From: Desulfomonile tiedjei
GTDB taxonomy: Bacteria > Desulfobacterota > Desulfomonilia > Desulfomonilales > Desulfomonilaceae
Reading direction: 5' to 3'
Length of the DNA: 64,000 nt
NCBI GenBank assembly: GCA_016212925.1
Contig: JACRDF010000041.1
Location: 92,474-156,473, forward strand
The translations under genes were made by a program, and so were the position numbers. Each line of letters opens with the position of its first letter. The first letter of the stretch is position 1. The notes under the pieces were generated by a model. It saw only the letters and a list, made by a program, of their open reading frames with translations. It searched no databases and was not told the DNA's origin. Positions 17,503-26,389 of the stretch are shown here, one piece after another.

Positions 17503-17619
17503 ATTAATCTTAAAGCTAGCGGGTACCATAGGGGAAGACGAATGCCGGAGGTCAGGAGTTTCTTTTGTTGCATCATTGAATTCCGGGAAAGTACGTTCGG
17601 TTAGGAGGGCGTGTTTTCG

Positions 17620-18480
17620 ATGGCTGAATTTCTGCAGCACATTGTCAATGGTTTGATCGCCGGCAGTGCCTATGGGCTATTGGCCCTAGCTATGACCCTG
17701 ATCTACGGGATCCTCTCTGTCCCCAATTTCGCCCTGGGGGCAATCTATGCTTTGGGGGCTTTCATAGCCTTTTATGTCACCCAGTGGTTAGGACCGGGGT
17801 ATTATCTAGTCAGCCTGTTTCCTGTTGTCATACTGTCGGGTCTTATGGGGATTGTCACTGAACGGGTGGTCTTCCGGCCTCTGCACGATGCCCCCCATGC
17901 CGCCGGCTTCATCGGCGCCCTGGGGCTTTACGCCATTCTGGAAGGGAGCTGGAATGTCTGGTTTGGTTCGGAATGGAGGAGTATTGTTTCCCCCTACAAT
18001 GATATCGTCATTGGACTGGGGCCGGTTTCCTTGACTCTTCAGAGGCTGATTCTTTTCGGGATCTGTCTTCTCTTTGCCCTGGGGACTTACCTGCTGGTCT
18101 TTCGGACCATAACCGGCAAACAGATTCGGGCCTTTTCGGAAAACAAGGACGTGGCCCGCCTTTTAGGGGTAAATCCGGACCGCATGTCCGTCCTGACTTT
18201 TATCATCGGCTACGGCCTGACAGGCATAGGCGGGGTTCTGGTGGCGCCGACCGCTCTGGTGGGTCCAAGCATGGGCCTGACGCCGATCATCAAATCTTTC
18301 ATCGTGGTCGCATTAGGGGGATTGGGCAGTGTGACAGGGGCTATTGTGGGCGGGCTTGTTTTAGGACTGGGAGAGAATCTGGGGGCTGCCTACATCAGCT
18401 CTATGTATAAGGATATCTTCTCCTTCGGGATCTTCTTGGGGGTACTGCTCTTGATGCCCCAGGGCCTGTACCGTCGTTAA
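17620..18480 (+). CDS. livH: Liv-type ABC importer permease LivH
   Basis: Inner-membrane permease of 286 residues with about eight hydrophobic segments. The N-terminal HIVNGLIAGSAYGLLALAM and the C-terminal LGGLGSVTGAIVGG loop, which contacts the ATPase, are typical of LivH. The strong site TTAGGAGGGC serves either the ATG at 17,620 or a GTG at 17,611. It starts a tight livHMGF block: 16 bases to LivM, then overlapping genes. With LivM it forms the translocation pore for the substrate delivered by the receptor. Confidence 0.87.
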   Translation: MAEFLQHIVNGLIAGSAYGLLALAMTLIYGILSVPNFALGAIYALGAFIAFYVTQWLGPGYYLVSLFPVVILSGLMGIVTERVVFRPLHDAPHAAGFIGALGLYAILEGSWNVWFGSEWRSIVSPYNDIVIGLGPVSLTLQRLILFGICLLFALGTYLLVFRTITGKQIRAFSENKDVARLLGVNPDRMSVLTFIIGYGLTGIGGVLVAPTALVGPSMGLTPIIKSFIVVALGGLGSVTGAIVGGLVLGLGENLGAAYISSMYKDIFSFGIFLGVLLLMPQGLYRR

Positions 18481-18496
18481 CCAAAAGGGAGAACCT

Positions 18497-19447
18497 ATGC
18501 GATACCTGACCGGACTTTTATTCGGGATTGTGGTTTTTTCAATCCCCTTTCTTGTCGAATCGAATTACTGGATGTATATGCTCACGCTGGTGGGGATTTA
18601 TATTATCCTGGTGACCAGCCTGGATCTGCTTTATGGATATACCGGTCTGGTTTCTCTGGGCCATGGGGCTTTCTTTGGCATCGGGGCCTATGCCTGCGGT
18701 ATTCTGCAGGTAAAATTGGGCATTTCCTTCGTGCCGGCTCTTCTCTTAGGGACTGTCTTTACCTGTTGCGTCTCAGCGGTTATGGGCTGGCCCATGCTCC
18801 GGATCAGAGGTCCCTACTTTGCTTTGGGAACACTGGCCCTGGGGCTCATGGTTACTATCGTCCTCCATAATTGGGATAGCCTGACCGGAGGGGTCAGTTT
18901 ATCAGGCATACCGCTTCCACCGGTGATTCATCTCCCTGGCTGGACCGTCGATCTTTCATCGAAACGGTCCTATTATTATCTGGTTTTTTTCGTGGTGTTT
19001 CTGGCCATTTTCTTCACACGCCGATTGACCCGGTCTCGGGTCGGCCGGGCGTTTCAATCCATACGTGAAAATGAGGACCTTGCCGAAGCTTTAGGGGTGA
19101 ATACGCTCAAATATAAGCTTCTGTCCTTTGTGATAGCCAGCACCATGGCGGGTGTGGCCGGAGGGCTTTATGCTTGCTACATGGGATCGATCGAGCCGGA
19201 AATCGCCGGAGGCCATATGTCTTTCCAACTTCTGGTGATGACTGTGGTAGGCGGAGCGCGGACCATAGCCGGAGAGGTGGTGGGACCTCTTCTGCTTTGG
19301 TTTTTGCCTGAGTTCTTGGAAGCGGCCCAGGTCTATCGGCCGTTGTTTTATGGATTCATTCTGCTGGTGGTCATTCTTTTAATGCCCATGGGAATTGCCG
19401 GTAAACTGCAGGCCCTTCATCCGAGGATAGCCCAATGGATTCCGTGA
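18497..19447 (+). CDS. livM: Liv-type ABC importer permease LivM
   Basis: Permease of 316 residues with the LivM signature GYTGLVSLGHGAFFGIGAYA, the conserved RGPYFALGTLALG helix and the cytoplasmic coupling region RSRVGRAFQSIRENEDLAEALGVN. An AAAGGGAGA site lies just before the ATG. Its 3' end overlaps the start of the LivG gene by 13 bases, indicating translational coupling. It pairs with the LivH protein encoded upstream. Confidence 0.88.
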   Translation: MRYLTGLLFGIVVFSIPFLVESNYWMYMLTLVGIYIILVTSLDLLYGYTGLVSLGHGAFFGIGAYACGILQVKLGISFVPALLLGTVFTCCVSAVMGWPMLRIRGPYFALGTLALGLMVTIVLHNWDSLTGGVSLSGIPLPPVIHLPGWTVDLSSKRSYYYLVFFVVFLAIFFTRRLTRSRVGRAFQSIRENEDLAEALGVNTLKYKLLSFVIASTMAGVAGGLYACYMGSIEPEIAGGHMSFQLLVMTVVGGARTIAGEVVGPLLLWFLPEFLEAAQVYRPLFYGFILLVVILLMPMGIAGKLQALHPRIAQWIP

Positions 19448-20226
19448 GAGTTGACGATCAGACTCCCTTCCTGACGGGGGAGAAAATAACCGTATCGTTC
19501 GGCCGCCTGCGGGCTGTGCTCGATCTGGATTTTCAGATTTATGCCGGGGAAATATTCGGTTTAATCGGCCCTAATGGGGCGGGAAAGACCACAGTCTTCA
19601 ATGCCGTCACCGGCACGGTTCCCTTGAATGGTGGGAGGATTCAATTCGACGGAGGCGACATCTCCGGATTGAAGCCCCATCAGATCACTTCGAAAGGGAT
19701 TGTGCGTGTTTTCCAGGCAGCCACGATCTTCCCCCAAATCCCGGTGGGCGAGCATGTGATGACAGGATTGCACAGTCGGACATCGACTTCTGTTGGCGGT
19801 GCTTTACTGAAGACCCCTTCTTGTCGGAGGGAAGAGGAACAGAGTTGGAAAAGGGTAAACGACTTGTTGACCTTCGTGCATTTGGAGGATTTACAGGGCC
19901 AACTGGCCTCAAGCCTGACCTGGGCCCAGCAAAAGCGTTTGATGCTGGCCACGGCTTTGGCCACCAACCCCAAGCTGATTTTGTTGGATGAGCCGGTGGC
20001 CGGAATGAACGCCGCCGAGGTCATGGAGATGATCGAGTTGATCGCCAAGGTCCGCGGGCAAGGCGTCACTGTTTTCATCATCGACCACAATATGAAGGTC
20101 ATGATGCAGATTTGTAATCGCCTTTTGGTTATGAGTTACGGCGTGAAACTGATTGAAGGAATGCCGCAAGAGGTAGCCGAGGACCCCAAGGTAATCGAGG
20201 CGTATCTAGGGTGTGCACAAAAATGA
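19435..20226 (+). CDS. livG: Liv-type ABC importer ATPase LivG
   Basis: ABC ATPase of 263 residues. Walker A is GPNGAGKTT, the Q-loop region is RVFQAATIFP, Walker B is LILLDEPVAG and the switch His is in IIDHNMKVMM. The signature motif is unusual: where LivG proteins read LSYGQQR this one has LTWAQQKRL, so the Ser-Gly part of the motif is changed. The partner LivF keeps a full LSGGERQ, so one composite ATP site may be weakened. The stop overlaps the LivF start (ATGA). Confidence 0.87.
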   Translation: MDSVRVDDQTPFLTGEKITVSFGRLRAVLDLDFQIYAGEIFGLIGPNGAGKTTVFNAVTGTVPLNGGRIQFDGGDISGLKPHQITSKGIVRVFQAATIFPQIPVGEHVMTGLHSRTSTSVGGALLKTPSCRREEEQSWKRVNDLLTFVHLEDLQGQLASSLTWAQQKRLMLATALATNPKLILLDEPVAGMNAAEVMEMIELIAKVRGQGVTVFIIDHNMKVMMQICNRLLVMSYGVKLIEGMPQEVAEDPKVIEAYLGCAQK

Positions 20227-20927
20227 TTCAGTTGAAAAACATCGATGTTTTTTATGGAAAGTCTCAAGCCCTCCACGGAGTCTCGCTTTCTGTCCGGCCC
20301 GGCGAAATCGTGGCCCTGATCGGAGCCAACGGGGCGGGAAAAACGACCGTACTGAAGGCGATCTCAGGATTGATTCCCTGGTCCGCCGGAGAGATCATCT
20401 TTGAAGGAAGGTCGCTGAAGAGTCTGAGGCCCGAGGAGATTGCCCGACGGGGGATTGCCCATGTCCCGGAAAGGGGAGGCATCTTCGGGAAGATGACTGT
20501 TTTGGAAAACCTGGAACTGGGGACCGTGGCGCAAACCAACAACAAAAGCACTAAAGAAAGGTTCGAGAAGGTCTTTCATCTCTTTCCCATATTGAAGAGT
20601 AGAAGTGCCCAACTGGGAGGACAGTTAAGCGGAGGCGAGCGGCAAATGTTGGCCATCGGGCGGGCCATGATGAGCAATCCGGCCTTGTACCTTTTTGATG
20701 AGCCGACCCTGGGCTTAAGTCCCCTCATGGTTGGAGAGATCGCCGCTATCGTCCAAGAAATAAGCGAGCAAGGCGGGACCATCCTTCTGGTGGAGCAGAA
20801 TGCTCGAATGGCCCTGGAACTGGCAGAGCGGGGATACGTGCTGGAAATCGGCCGCATAATACAGGAGGGACCCGGCCGGGAACTGATGGAGGACGAACAG
20901 GTAAAGAAGGCCTACCTGGGCCTGTGA
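20223..20927 (+). CDS. livF: Liv-type ABC importer ATPase LivF
   Basis: ABC ATPase of 234 residues with Walker A GANGAGKTT, signature LSGGERQMLAIGRA, Walker B LYLFDEPTLGLSP and switch His position replaced by Gln (LLVEQNARMA), as is normal for LivF. The ATG at 20,223 overlaps the LivG stop by four bases; a GTG at 20,211 is also in frame. It closes the first LivHMGF block. A palindromic element with inverted ends follows 52 bases downstream. Confidence 0.88.
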   Translation: MIQLKNIDVFYGKSQALHGVSLSVRPGEIVALIGANGAGKTTVLKAISGLIPWSAGEIIFEGRSLKSLRPEEIARRGIAHVPERGGIFGKMTVLENLELGTVAQTNNKSTKERFEKVFHLFPILKSRSAQLGGQLSGGERQMLAIGRAMMSNPALYLFDEPTLGLSPLMVGEIAAIVQEISEQGGTILLVEQNARMALELAERGYVLEIGRIIQEGPGRELMEDEQVKKAYLGL

Positions 20928-20978
20928 CGAAGAAAGGGAGATGATCGAAAGATCATATGGTAAACGTACTCAGGGCTT

Positions 20979-21204
20979 TTATAGACGTTGCCATAATTTT
21001 TGTCCGATTTGCAGGCACTCCGTTTCGTCATTCCTGCGGAAGCAGGAATCCAGTCCCGCGTCTCGCGGGATTTCCTGGGTTCCCGCTTTCGCGGGAACGA
21101 CGGGCTTTATAAGCCTCTGACAGAGTAGGCCCCGTCGATGCGGTCTGAAAACCAGACTGATCATATCGTGGGCAAACGGACATTACTTTTGGCAATCCGT
21201 ATAA
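20979..21204. mobile_element. 226-bp element with TTATA inverted ends carrying a CGTCATTCC-type hairpin (copy E)
   Basis: The left end reads TTATAGACGTTGCC followed by a TTTTGTCCG stretch. The right end, read in reverse, gives TTATACGGATTGCC followed by AAAAGTAATGTCCG. These inverted ends match those of the element at 26,163-26,356. Inside (about 21,027-21,102) is a palindrome cluster that begins CGTCATTCCTGCGG and ends CGCGGGAACGACG, a repeat type common in proteobacterial genomes. The rest of the gap between livF and the regulator gene shows no gene. Confidence 0.65.
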
Positions 21205-21319
21205 GGTTTTAGGGCAATCTACTTTTGTGCTCGGAAATATGCTGTTTACTGGCCGGCAGAACTTCACGGCCGATCGGGTTATGAATTGGAAAAGGATCTC
21301 GGCACTATGCGCCTGTCGA

Positions 21320-23074
21320 TCATTCACCTGTAGAAATTGCCAATTTCTTCATCTTGCGCCAGAGCGTCGTGCTGCTGATTCCAAGCATTCGGGCGGCCTT
21401 CCGGCGATTGTAGAACGACTTTTCCAGCGCTTCCAGGATGACCGAGCGCTCTGCTGCTCCTGTGGTTCCCTTGAGAAGAGAACCTTGGGGGAGTGGCCAG
21501 GAACGACTGTTATCGAAGGATTGCCCGGCATCCAGCGGTTCTGCAGAAATTGGCCTTGGCTGAACCTCTCTATGTTCGAGGGCCTCCTGTTCCCCTTGCT
21601 TACGTATGATCACCGGAATGTCCTCGATCCCGATCACCTTGTTTGTGCTAAGGTTCATGATCCGTTCGATGCAGTTGCGAAGCTCTCGTACATTGCCGGG
21701 CCACGGATGGCATTGCAGGCACTCAAGGGCTTCTTCCGAAATGTCCTCAACGAATGTGCCGAAGTTTGCTCTGAATTCGGTTATGAAGTGCCTGATCAGC
21801 AGGGGAAGGTCTTCAATCCTATCCCGCAAGGGGGGAATTCGTAATTCTATCACACTTAGCCGATAGTAGAGGTCTTGGCGAAATCCGCCGCTTGCCACCA
21901 TCCCCCAAAGGTCTTTATTGGTTGAAGCAATGACCCTGACATTTATGGAAATGACTTTTGTGCCACCGATTCGTACGAGTTCCCTCTCCTGAAGCACTCT
22001 CAGCAGCCTTGACTGAAGTTCCAGGTTCATTTCGCTTATTTCGTCCAAAAAAAGCGTTCCGCCGTTTGCCTGCTCGAAAAGTCCCCGTTGGCCCCCTTTG
22101 CGAGCCCCGGTGAAGGACCCGGCCTCATAGCCGAAAAGTTGGCTTTCCACTAAGCCTGAGGGAATGGCGCCGCAGTTCAAGGCAACGAACGGTCCGCCGG
22201 ACCGCTGACTGGCGCTATGGATGGACTGGACGAGGAGTTCTTTGCCGGTGCCCGTTTCTCCCGATACCAGCACGGTGGAGCTTTTTTCAGCCACTTGTTT
22301 GGCCTGCTGCAGACAATTGAGCAGGCTATCGCTCTTTCCTATGATATTCGAAAACGTGTAACGCCTTTGATTCTGCTGGCTGATAGCGGCAAGTTGTTTC
22401 TTTTGCTTTACGGAAACTACGTTGTTGACACCCATCCCAAAGTTGTCGGTGATGGGAATGCGCACGGCAAGCGCCCCATCCTCGAGAAGTGAAGGGCCGA
22501 TTACCGGGCGCCCCAATTCCATGGCTCGTTTGCCCATGTAAGTATATTGGCCCACTCCCTTGTCCGACTCTCTGCCATCAGGGCCTACGCTGAAGAACCG
22601 AATGCCTTTTCGGTCGAAGAGCACAGCCTCCCCGCCCGCAACCCGTGCGATAAGGGGAATGGCTTCTTCAAAGATTATTTTCAGCTTGTCTGCAAGCCCG
22701 ACATGGCCGGAGTTGTTTATGATGAGAAAGCAGTCTCCAATAGGCAGAAACAGATTAAAGACCCCGCTGTTCATCTTGGATGGAACGAGGAGAGGCTGAC
22801 GTAACTTTACCGCCTCCTCAAATCCTTCATAGCTGCTCAGAAGATACTCGCTCGAATCATTCCCGTCCCCGTCGACGGTTTTCCGACGCGAATTACTCAG
22901 ATCGATGACTGTGGCGAAGCCACACGAGAAGCGCGCAATGAGGGGAAGAGCTGTGCAAATGGAGTCGAAAAGATCACTCATCTCCGATAACCCTGCTAGT
23001 GGATCGATGATTCGGGAAAGTCCTACCCCGTGGCAAGCGGGGCTTGCCCATTCGAGTGCACTCCGGCTGACCAT
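21320..23074 (-). CDS. Sigma-54-dependent transcriptional activator
   Basis: Enhancer-binding protein of 584 residues. The AAA+ domain (about 240-480) has Walker A GETGTGKE (272-279), Walker B GGTLFLDE (338-345) and a sigma-54 contact loop GSFTGA (319-324), a variant of GAFTGA. A Fis-type helix-turn-helix ends the protein (RKAARMLGISSTTLWRKMKK). The N-terminal 230 residues contain two related segments (each with ALPLIAR or AIPLIAR followed by a beta hairpin), probably a duplicated ligand-sensing domain of unassigned family. The gene diverges from the HMGCS-like/thiolase operon, which carries a -24/-12 promoter. A shorter start at 22,981 is possible. Confidence 0.88.
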   Translation of the reverse strand: MVSRSALEWASPACHGVGLSRIIDPLAGLSEMSDLFDSICTALPLIARFSCGFATVIDLSNSRRKTVDGDGNDSSEYLLSSYEGFEEAVKLRQPLLVPSKMNSGVFNLFLPIGDCFLIINNSGHVGLADKLKIIFEEAIPLIARVAGGEAVLFDRKGIRFFSVGPDGRESDKGVGQYTYMGKRAMELGRPVIGPSLLEDGALAVRIPITDNFGMGVNNVVSVKQKKQLAAISQQNQRRYTFSNIIGKSDSLLNCLQQAKQVAEKSSTVLVSGETGTGKELLVQSIHSASQRSGGPFVALNCGAIPSGLVESQLFGYEAGSFTGARKGGQRGLFEQANGGTLFLDEISEMNLELQSRLLRVLQERELVRIGGTKVISINVRVIASTNKDLWGMVASGGFRQDLYYRLSVIELRIPPLRDRIEDLPLLIRHFITEFRANFGTFVEDISEEALECLQCHPWPGNVRELRNCIERIMNLSTNKVIGIEDIPVIIRKQGEQEALEHREVQPRPISAEPLDAGQSFDNSRSWPLPQGSLLKGTTGAAERSVILEALEKSFYNRRKAARMLGISSTTLWRKMKKLAISTGE

Positions 23075-23079
23075 AACTT

Positions 23080-23093
23080 TTTCATATCTGAAA
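23080..23093. promoter_or_regulatory. Possible activator-binding palindrome
   Basis: TTTCA-TATC-TGAAA is a perfect inverted repeat just upstream of the activator start and about 135 bases upstream of the sigma-54 promoter. That is a normal distance for an enhancer-type site. It is a short palindrome and could be chance. Confidence 0.3.
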
Positions 23094-23226
23094 TACTATA
23101 AATCCAGGTCCATTGCAAGAATGAAACAGATCGTTTCCTGTCCCTTGTTACCTCGTATCCCTCTGCCGGTGTTTAAGTGGCTCGGTTGTGCTCCGGGCGC
23201 TTCAATAGAGGAATTCGACAAGGCTG

Positions 23227-23242
23227 TGGCATGATTGTTGCT
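23227..23242 (+). promoter_or_regulatory. Sigma-54 (-24/-12) promoter
   Basis: TGGCAT-GATTG-TTGCT. The invariant GG and GC pairs are exactly 12 bases apart and only one base of the consensus (TGGCAC N5 TTGCW) differs. Transcription would begin near 23,254, leaving a leader of about 40 bases before the ATG at 23,293. The divergent activator gene at 21,320-23,074 is the obvious regulator. Confidence 0.82.
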
Positions 23243-23292
23243 AAAAAGGAACTGCGAAGCTTGTCCAGGGGCAATATCTAACTGGAGGACAT

Positions 23293-24738
23293 ATGCATAA
23301 GGTTGGAATTTCTCTATGCGGCGGCTACTTGCCTATTTACAGAATAGATAGAAAGCTCATTGCCGACAATTGGGGTCGCTCCTGCCTAGGCGGGGAACGG
23401 GCTGTGGCCAACAACGATGAAGATGCCATTACGATGGCCGTGGAAGCAGCCCGCAATTGTCTTTGTGGAGTGAACAAGGACGAGGTCGACGGCCTTTTCT
23501 TTGCGACCACCAGCGCCCCGTACCAAGAGAAGATGAACTCGGCCATGATTGCGACGGCTGCGGACCTTAAGCGGGATATAGTCACCGCGGACTTTGCCCA
23601 TTCTTTACGGACCGGCACCGGGGCCTTAAAGGCCGCCCTCGATTCGGTCAAGGCAGGATCGACCCGTTCAGTTTTGGTTACCTCCGCGGATTGCCGTCTA
23701 GGCTATCCGAGGTCCGATCAGGAGCAAAACTTCGGGGATGGGGCAGCCGCTGTCCTGGTAAGTGATCAGAACATCATAGCTACCTTTGAAGGGGATTATT
23801 CGATCTGCAATGAGATGCATGATGTGTGGAGAAACCCCGAAGACACGTATGTTCGAACCTGGGAGGGCAGGTTTATCCTGGGGGAGGGCTATACCAATCA
23901 TATGGTGGAAGTTATCCAAGGAATATTGAAGAAATATCAACTGGCGCCCAAGGATATCTCAACTGCCGTTTTGCCGGCCTCCGACCTTAAGACCCATAAA
24001 GGACTCGTCCGGAAACTGGGTCTTGATCCCGAAACCCAAGTTCAGGACCCCTTGCTCTCCTCAGTGGGATTCTGTGGTGCGGCCCAGCCTCTGTTGATGC
24101 TGGTGGCTGCCCTGGAGGATGCCCGCCCGGGAGATCTCCTGCTGTTAGCCAATTATGCCGACGGCGCTGACGCCCTGCTGTTTAAAGTCACTGAAAACTG
24201 TGCATCAGCGGGGTGCCGGCGCAAATTGAGAGAATTGCTTGATCATAACATCATGTTGACGTCCTATGCCCGATTCCTCAGTTACAAGGGCCTGATTGAA
24301 GCCATGCCCGGCGAACCTTTCCGGCTTTTCCCCTCGGCTACCGTAACCTGGAGGGAACGCAACAGCATAATCAGGGCTCATGGCAGTAGGTGTCAACAGT
24401 GCGGCGCGACGGCTTTTCCCGTTCAACGCATTTGTTTCCAATGCCATTCCAAGGACCAGTTTGTGGAGGTTCCCCTTGCCGATAGGGAAGGGGAGGTCTT
24501 TACCTTCACTTTGGACAACTTGGCCGGCAGGAGCGATGACCCTGTGATCGTTCAAACCATCGCTCAACTGGAGGACAACGCGAGGTTCTACGGCATGATG
24601 ACTGACTGTGTCCCATCGGAGGTTAAGCTGGGCATGCCGGTAAAACTTACTTTTCGTCGGATTTACGACGGGATGGGGATTCACAATTACTTCTGGAAAC
24701 TGAGGCCGGTTATTAAGGAGAGCGTGAGCAATGGGTAG
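23293..24738 (+). CDS. HMG-CoA synthase-like protein fused to DUF35 (second copy)
   Basis: Paralogue of 2122-3579, 481 residues with the same two-part build: an HMGCS-like domain (1 to about 310) and a DUF35 zinc-ribbon/OB-fold domain with CQQC ... CFQC near residue 375. The catalytic residues of HMG-CoA synthase are again missing by alignment: Glu is Thr73, the Cys is Leu105 and the His is Pro. Both copies thus share the losses, so these are old family traits. It overlaps the thiolase start by eight bases. Expression is probably under the sigma-54 promoter 51 bases upstream. Confidence 0.82.
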   Translation: MHKVGISLCGGYLPIYRIDRKLIADNWGRSCLGGERAVANNDEDAITMAVEAARNCLCGVNKDEVDGLFFATTSAPYQEKMNSAMIATAADLKRDIVTADFAHSLRTGTGALKAALDSVKAGSTRSVLVTSADCRLGYPRSDQEQNFGDGAAAVLVSDQNIIATFEGDYSICNEMHDVWRNPEDTYVRTWEGRFILGEGYTNHMVEVIQGILKKYQLAPKDISTAVLPASDLKTHKGLVRKLGLDPETQVQDPLLSSVGFCGAAQPLLMLVAALEDARPGDLLLLANYADGADALLFKVTENCASAGCRRKLRELLDHNIMLTSYARFLSYKGLIEAMPGEPFRLFPSATVTWRERNSIIRAHGSRCQQCGATAFPVQRICFQCHSKDQFVEVPLADREGEVFTFTLDNLAGRSDDPVIVQTIAQLEDNARFYGMMTDCVPSEVKLGMPVKLTFRRIYDGMGIHNYFWKLRPVIKESVSNG

Positions 24739-25918
24739 CATCAAAGATAAGGTCGCTATTATCGGTATGGGCTGCTCGAAGTTTGGCGAGCGGTGGGACA
24801 AAGGACCCGTGGATTTGGCCATTGAAGCGGCGTATGAAGCCTATGAAGATGCCGGTATCGAAGCCAAGGATATCGAGGCATGCTGGTTCTCCACGCTCAT
24901 GTCCCCGGTGAACGGAATTTCAGGGACGGTTGCCGCCGACGGCTTGAAGCTTGGGAACATCCCGATCATTCGGAACGAAAACTGGTGCACATCCGGGCAC
25001 ATCGCCCTCCTGGAAGCATGCATGGCCGTGGCAAGTGGGGCTTACGATGTGGTCCTGGCGCTCGGGGTGGAGAAACTGAAGGATACCGGCTTTGCAGGCC
25101 TAGGTGCAGGCAGGGGAATGCATCCGGTCTATGAGGCTCGAAGGACTGCCCCAGGCTCTTTCGCTCTGATCGCTACACGGTATTTCGAGACCTATGGTCT
25201 TTCCGCAGAAGAGGGCAAAATGACTCTGGCCAAAATCGAGGTCAAGAATCACGACAACGGCAGCCTCTGTCCCAAGGCCCACTTCAGAAACAAGATTACC
25301 GTCGATACCGCTTTGAAGGCACCTATCGTCTCCTGGCCCCTGGGGCTTTTTGATTGCTGCGGAAACAGCGACGGAGCGGCCTGTGCCATTATCACCACGG
25401 CCGAAAACGCCAAGAGCTTTCGGGGCGATCCCATTTTCCTAAAAGGATTCGGCATCTCCACCGATGCCATGATGCCTCATTTCAGACCTGGATTCAGCTG
25501 GACCAGTTTTGATGCTCTGGTCAACTCATCCCGCAGGGCCTATGAGATGGCCGGGATCAAGAATCCCAGGGAGGAATTAAGTCTGGCTGAGGTCCATGAC
25601 TGCTTTTCCATCACCGAGTTGTTGATTTATGAAGATTTCGGCTTCAGCCCCAGAGGGAAAGCAAAGGAAGATGTAGATTCGGGCTTTTTCACCCGGCAGG
25701 GTGGATTGCCTGTGAACGTCGATGGGGGACTCAAGTGTTTCGGGCATCCGGTTGGAGCCAGTGGACTGCGCATGACCTACGAGATTTACAAGCAGTTGCA
25801 AGGCAAGGCGGATTTGCCCGAGCGACAGATTCGAAATCCCAGGCTGGGTCTGTCCAACACTTTCGGTGGACCCCCTCAGATGAGTGCGGTAGCCATCTTT
25901 GGGAACGAAAAAGGATAA
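24731..25918 (+). CDS. SCP2-type thiolase (second copy)
   Basis: Paralogue of the thiolase at 3580-4785, 395 residues. Nucleophile Cys86 (NWCTSGH), the VHDCFSITE His and the CFGHPVGASG His are all present, so the enzyme should be active. The segment around the nucleophile differs from copy 1 (NYCATATEA), so a different acyl substrate is likely. It overlaps the upstream HMGCS-like gene by eight bases and is the last gene of the sigma-54-controlled pair. The 470 bases after it hold no gene. Confidence 0.84.
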   Translation: MGSIKDKVAIIGMGCSKFGERWDKGPVDLAIEAAYEAYEDAGIEAKDIEACWFSTLMSPVNGISGTVAADGLKLGNIPIIRNENWCTSGHIALLEACMAVASGAYDVVLALGVEKLKDTGFAGLGAGRGMHPVYEARRTAPGSFALIATRYFETYGLSAEEGKMTLAKIEVKNHDNGSLCPKAHFRNKITVDTALKAPIVSWPLGLFDCCGNSDGAACAIITTAENAKSFRGDPIFLKGFGISTDAMMPHFRPGFSWTSFDALVNSSRRAYEMAGIKNPREELSLAEVHDCFSITELLIYEDFGFSPRGKAKEDVDSGFFTRQGGLPVNVDGGLKCFGHPVGASGLRMTYEIYKQLQGKADLPERQIRNPRLGLSNTFGGPPQMSAVAIFGNEKG

Positions 25919-26162
25919 TGCCCCTATGAAATGATGCTCCAGTTGTGTTGCCGGGATAAGTGTGCCCGTTAGCCCGCTTCTAGAGTGAGGCTGTCAGAGC
26001 TTGCCGGCAACATGTCCTCCACCTGTCCTGAAGCTGTGCAAAAGAGTCGTAAATGACGGAACGACAGTGTTTACCAGCGGACCAGTGAAATACCGGCGTA
26101 GGAAAAACCCTCCAGAGTGCTATTTCTGCGGCCCTCCAGTGGCCGTTGAGCGACAGTAAGGT

Positions 26163-26356
26163 TTATAGCAGTTGCCTAAATTTCTGTCCGATTCGGAAGG
26201 TCTACATTCCGTCATTCCTGCGGAGGCAGGAATCCAGTCCCGCGTCTCGCGGGATTCCCTGGGTTCCCGCTTTCGCGGGAACGACGGGTGAGCAAAGCAG
26301 CAATGGTAAGGGAGCCGTCGGATCACAACGGACATTATTTTCGGCAATTCCTATAG
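26163..26356. mobile_element. 194-bp element with TTATA inverted ends (copy F)
   Basis: The left end TTATAGCAGTTGCC with a following TTTCTGTCCG and the right end (reverse CTATAGGAATTGCC, then AAAATAATGTCCG) match copy E at 20,979. The inner CGTCATTCC-type hairpin cluster (26,212-26,287) is almost identical to that of copy E, while the stretch between hairpin and right end differs in length and sequence. The remaining gap (25,919-26,162) shows no gene or clear signal. Confidence 0.65.
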
Positions 26357-26389
26357 ATTCAGGCAGCCCAATCGGAGAAAGGAGTACAG

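Noticed and set aside
23164..23180. Second sigma-54-like box (TGGCTCGGTTGTGCT) in the divergent region
   Set aside because: The GG and GC pairs are 11 bases apart instead of 12, and a better box is present at 23,227.
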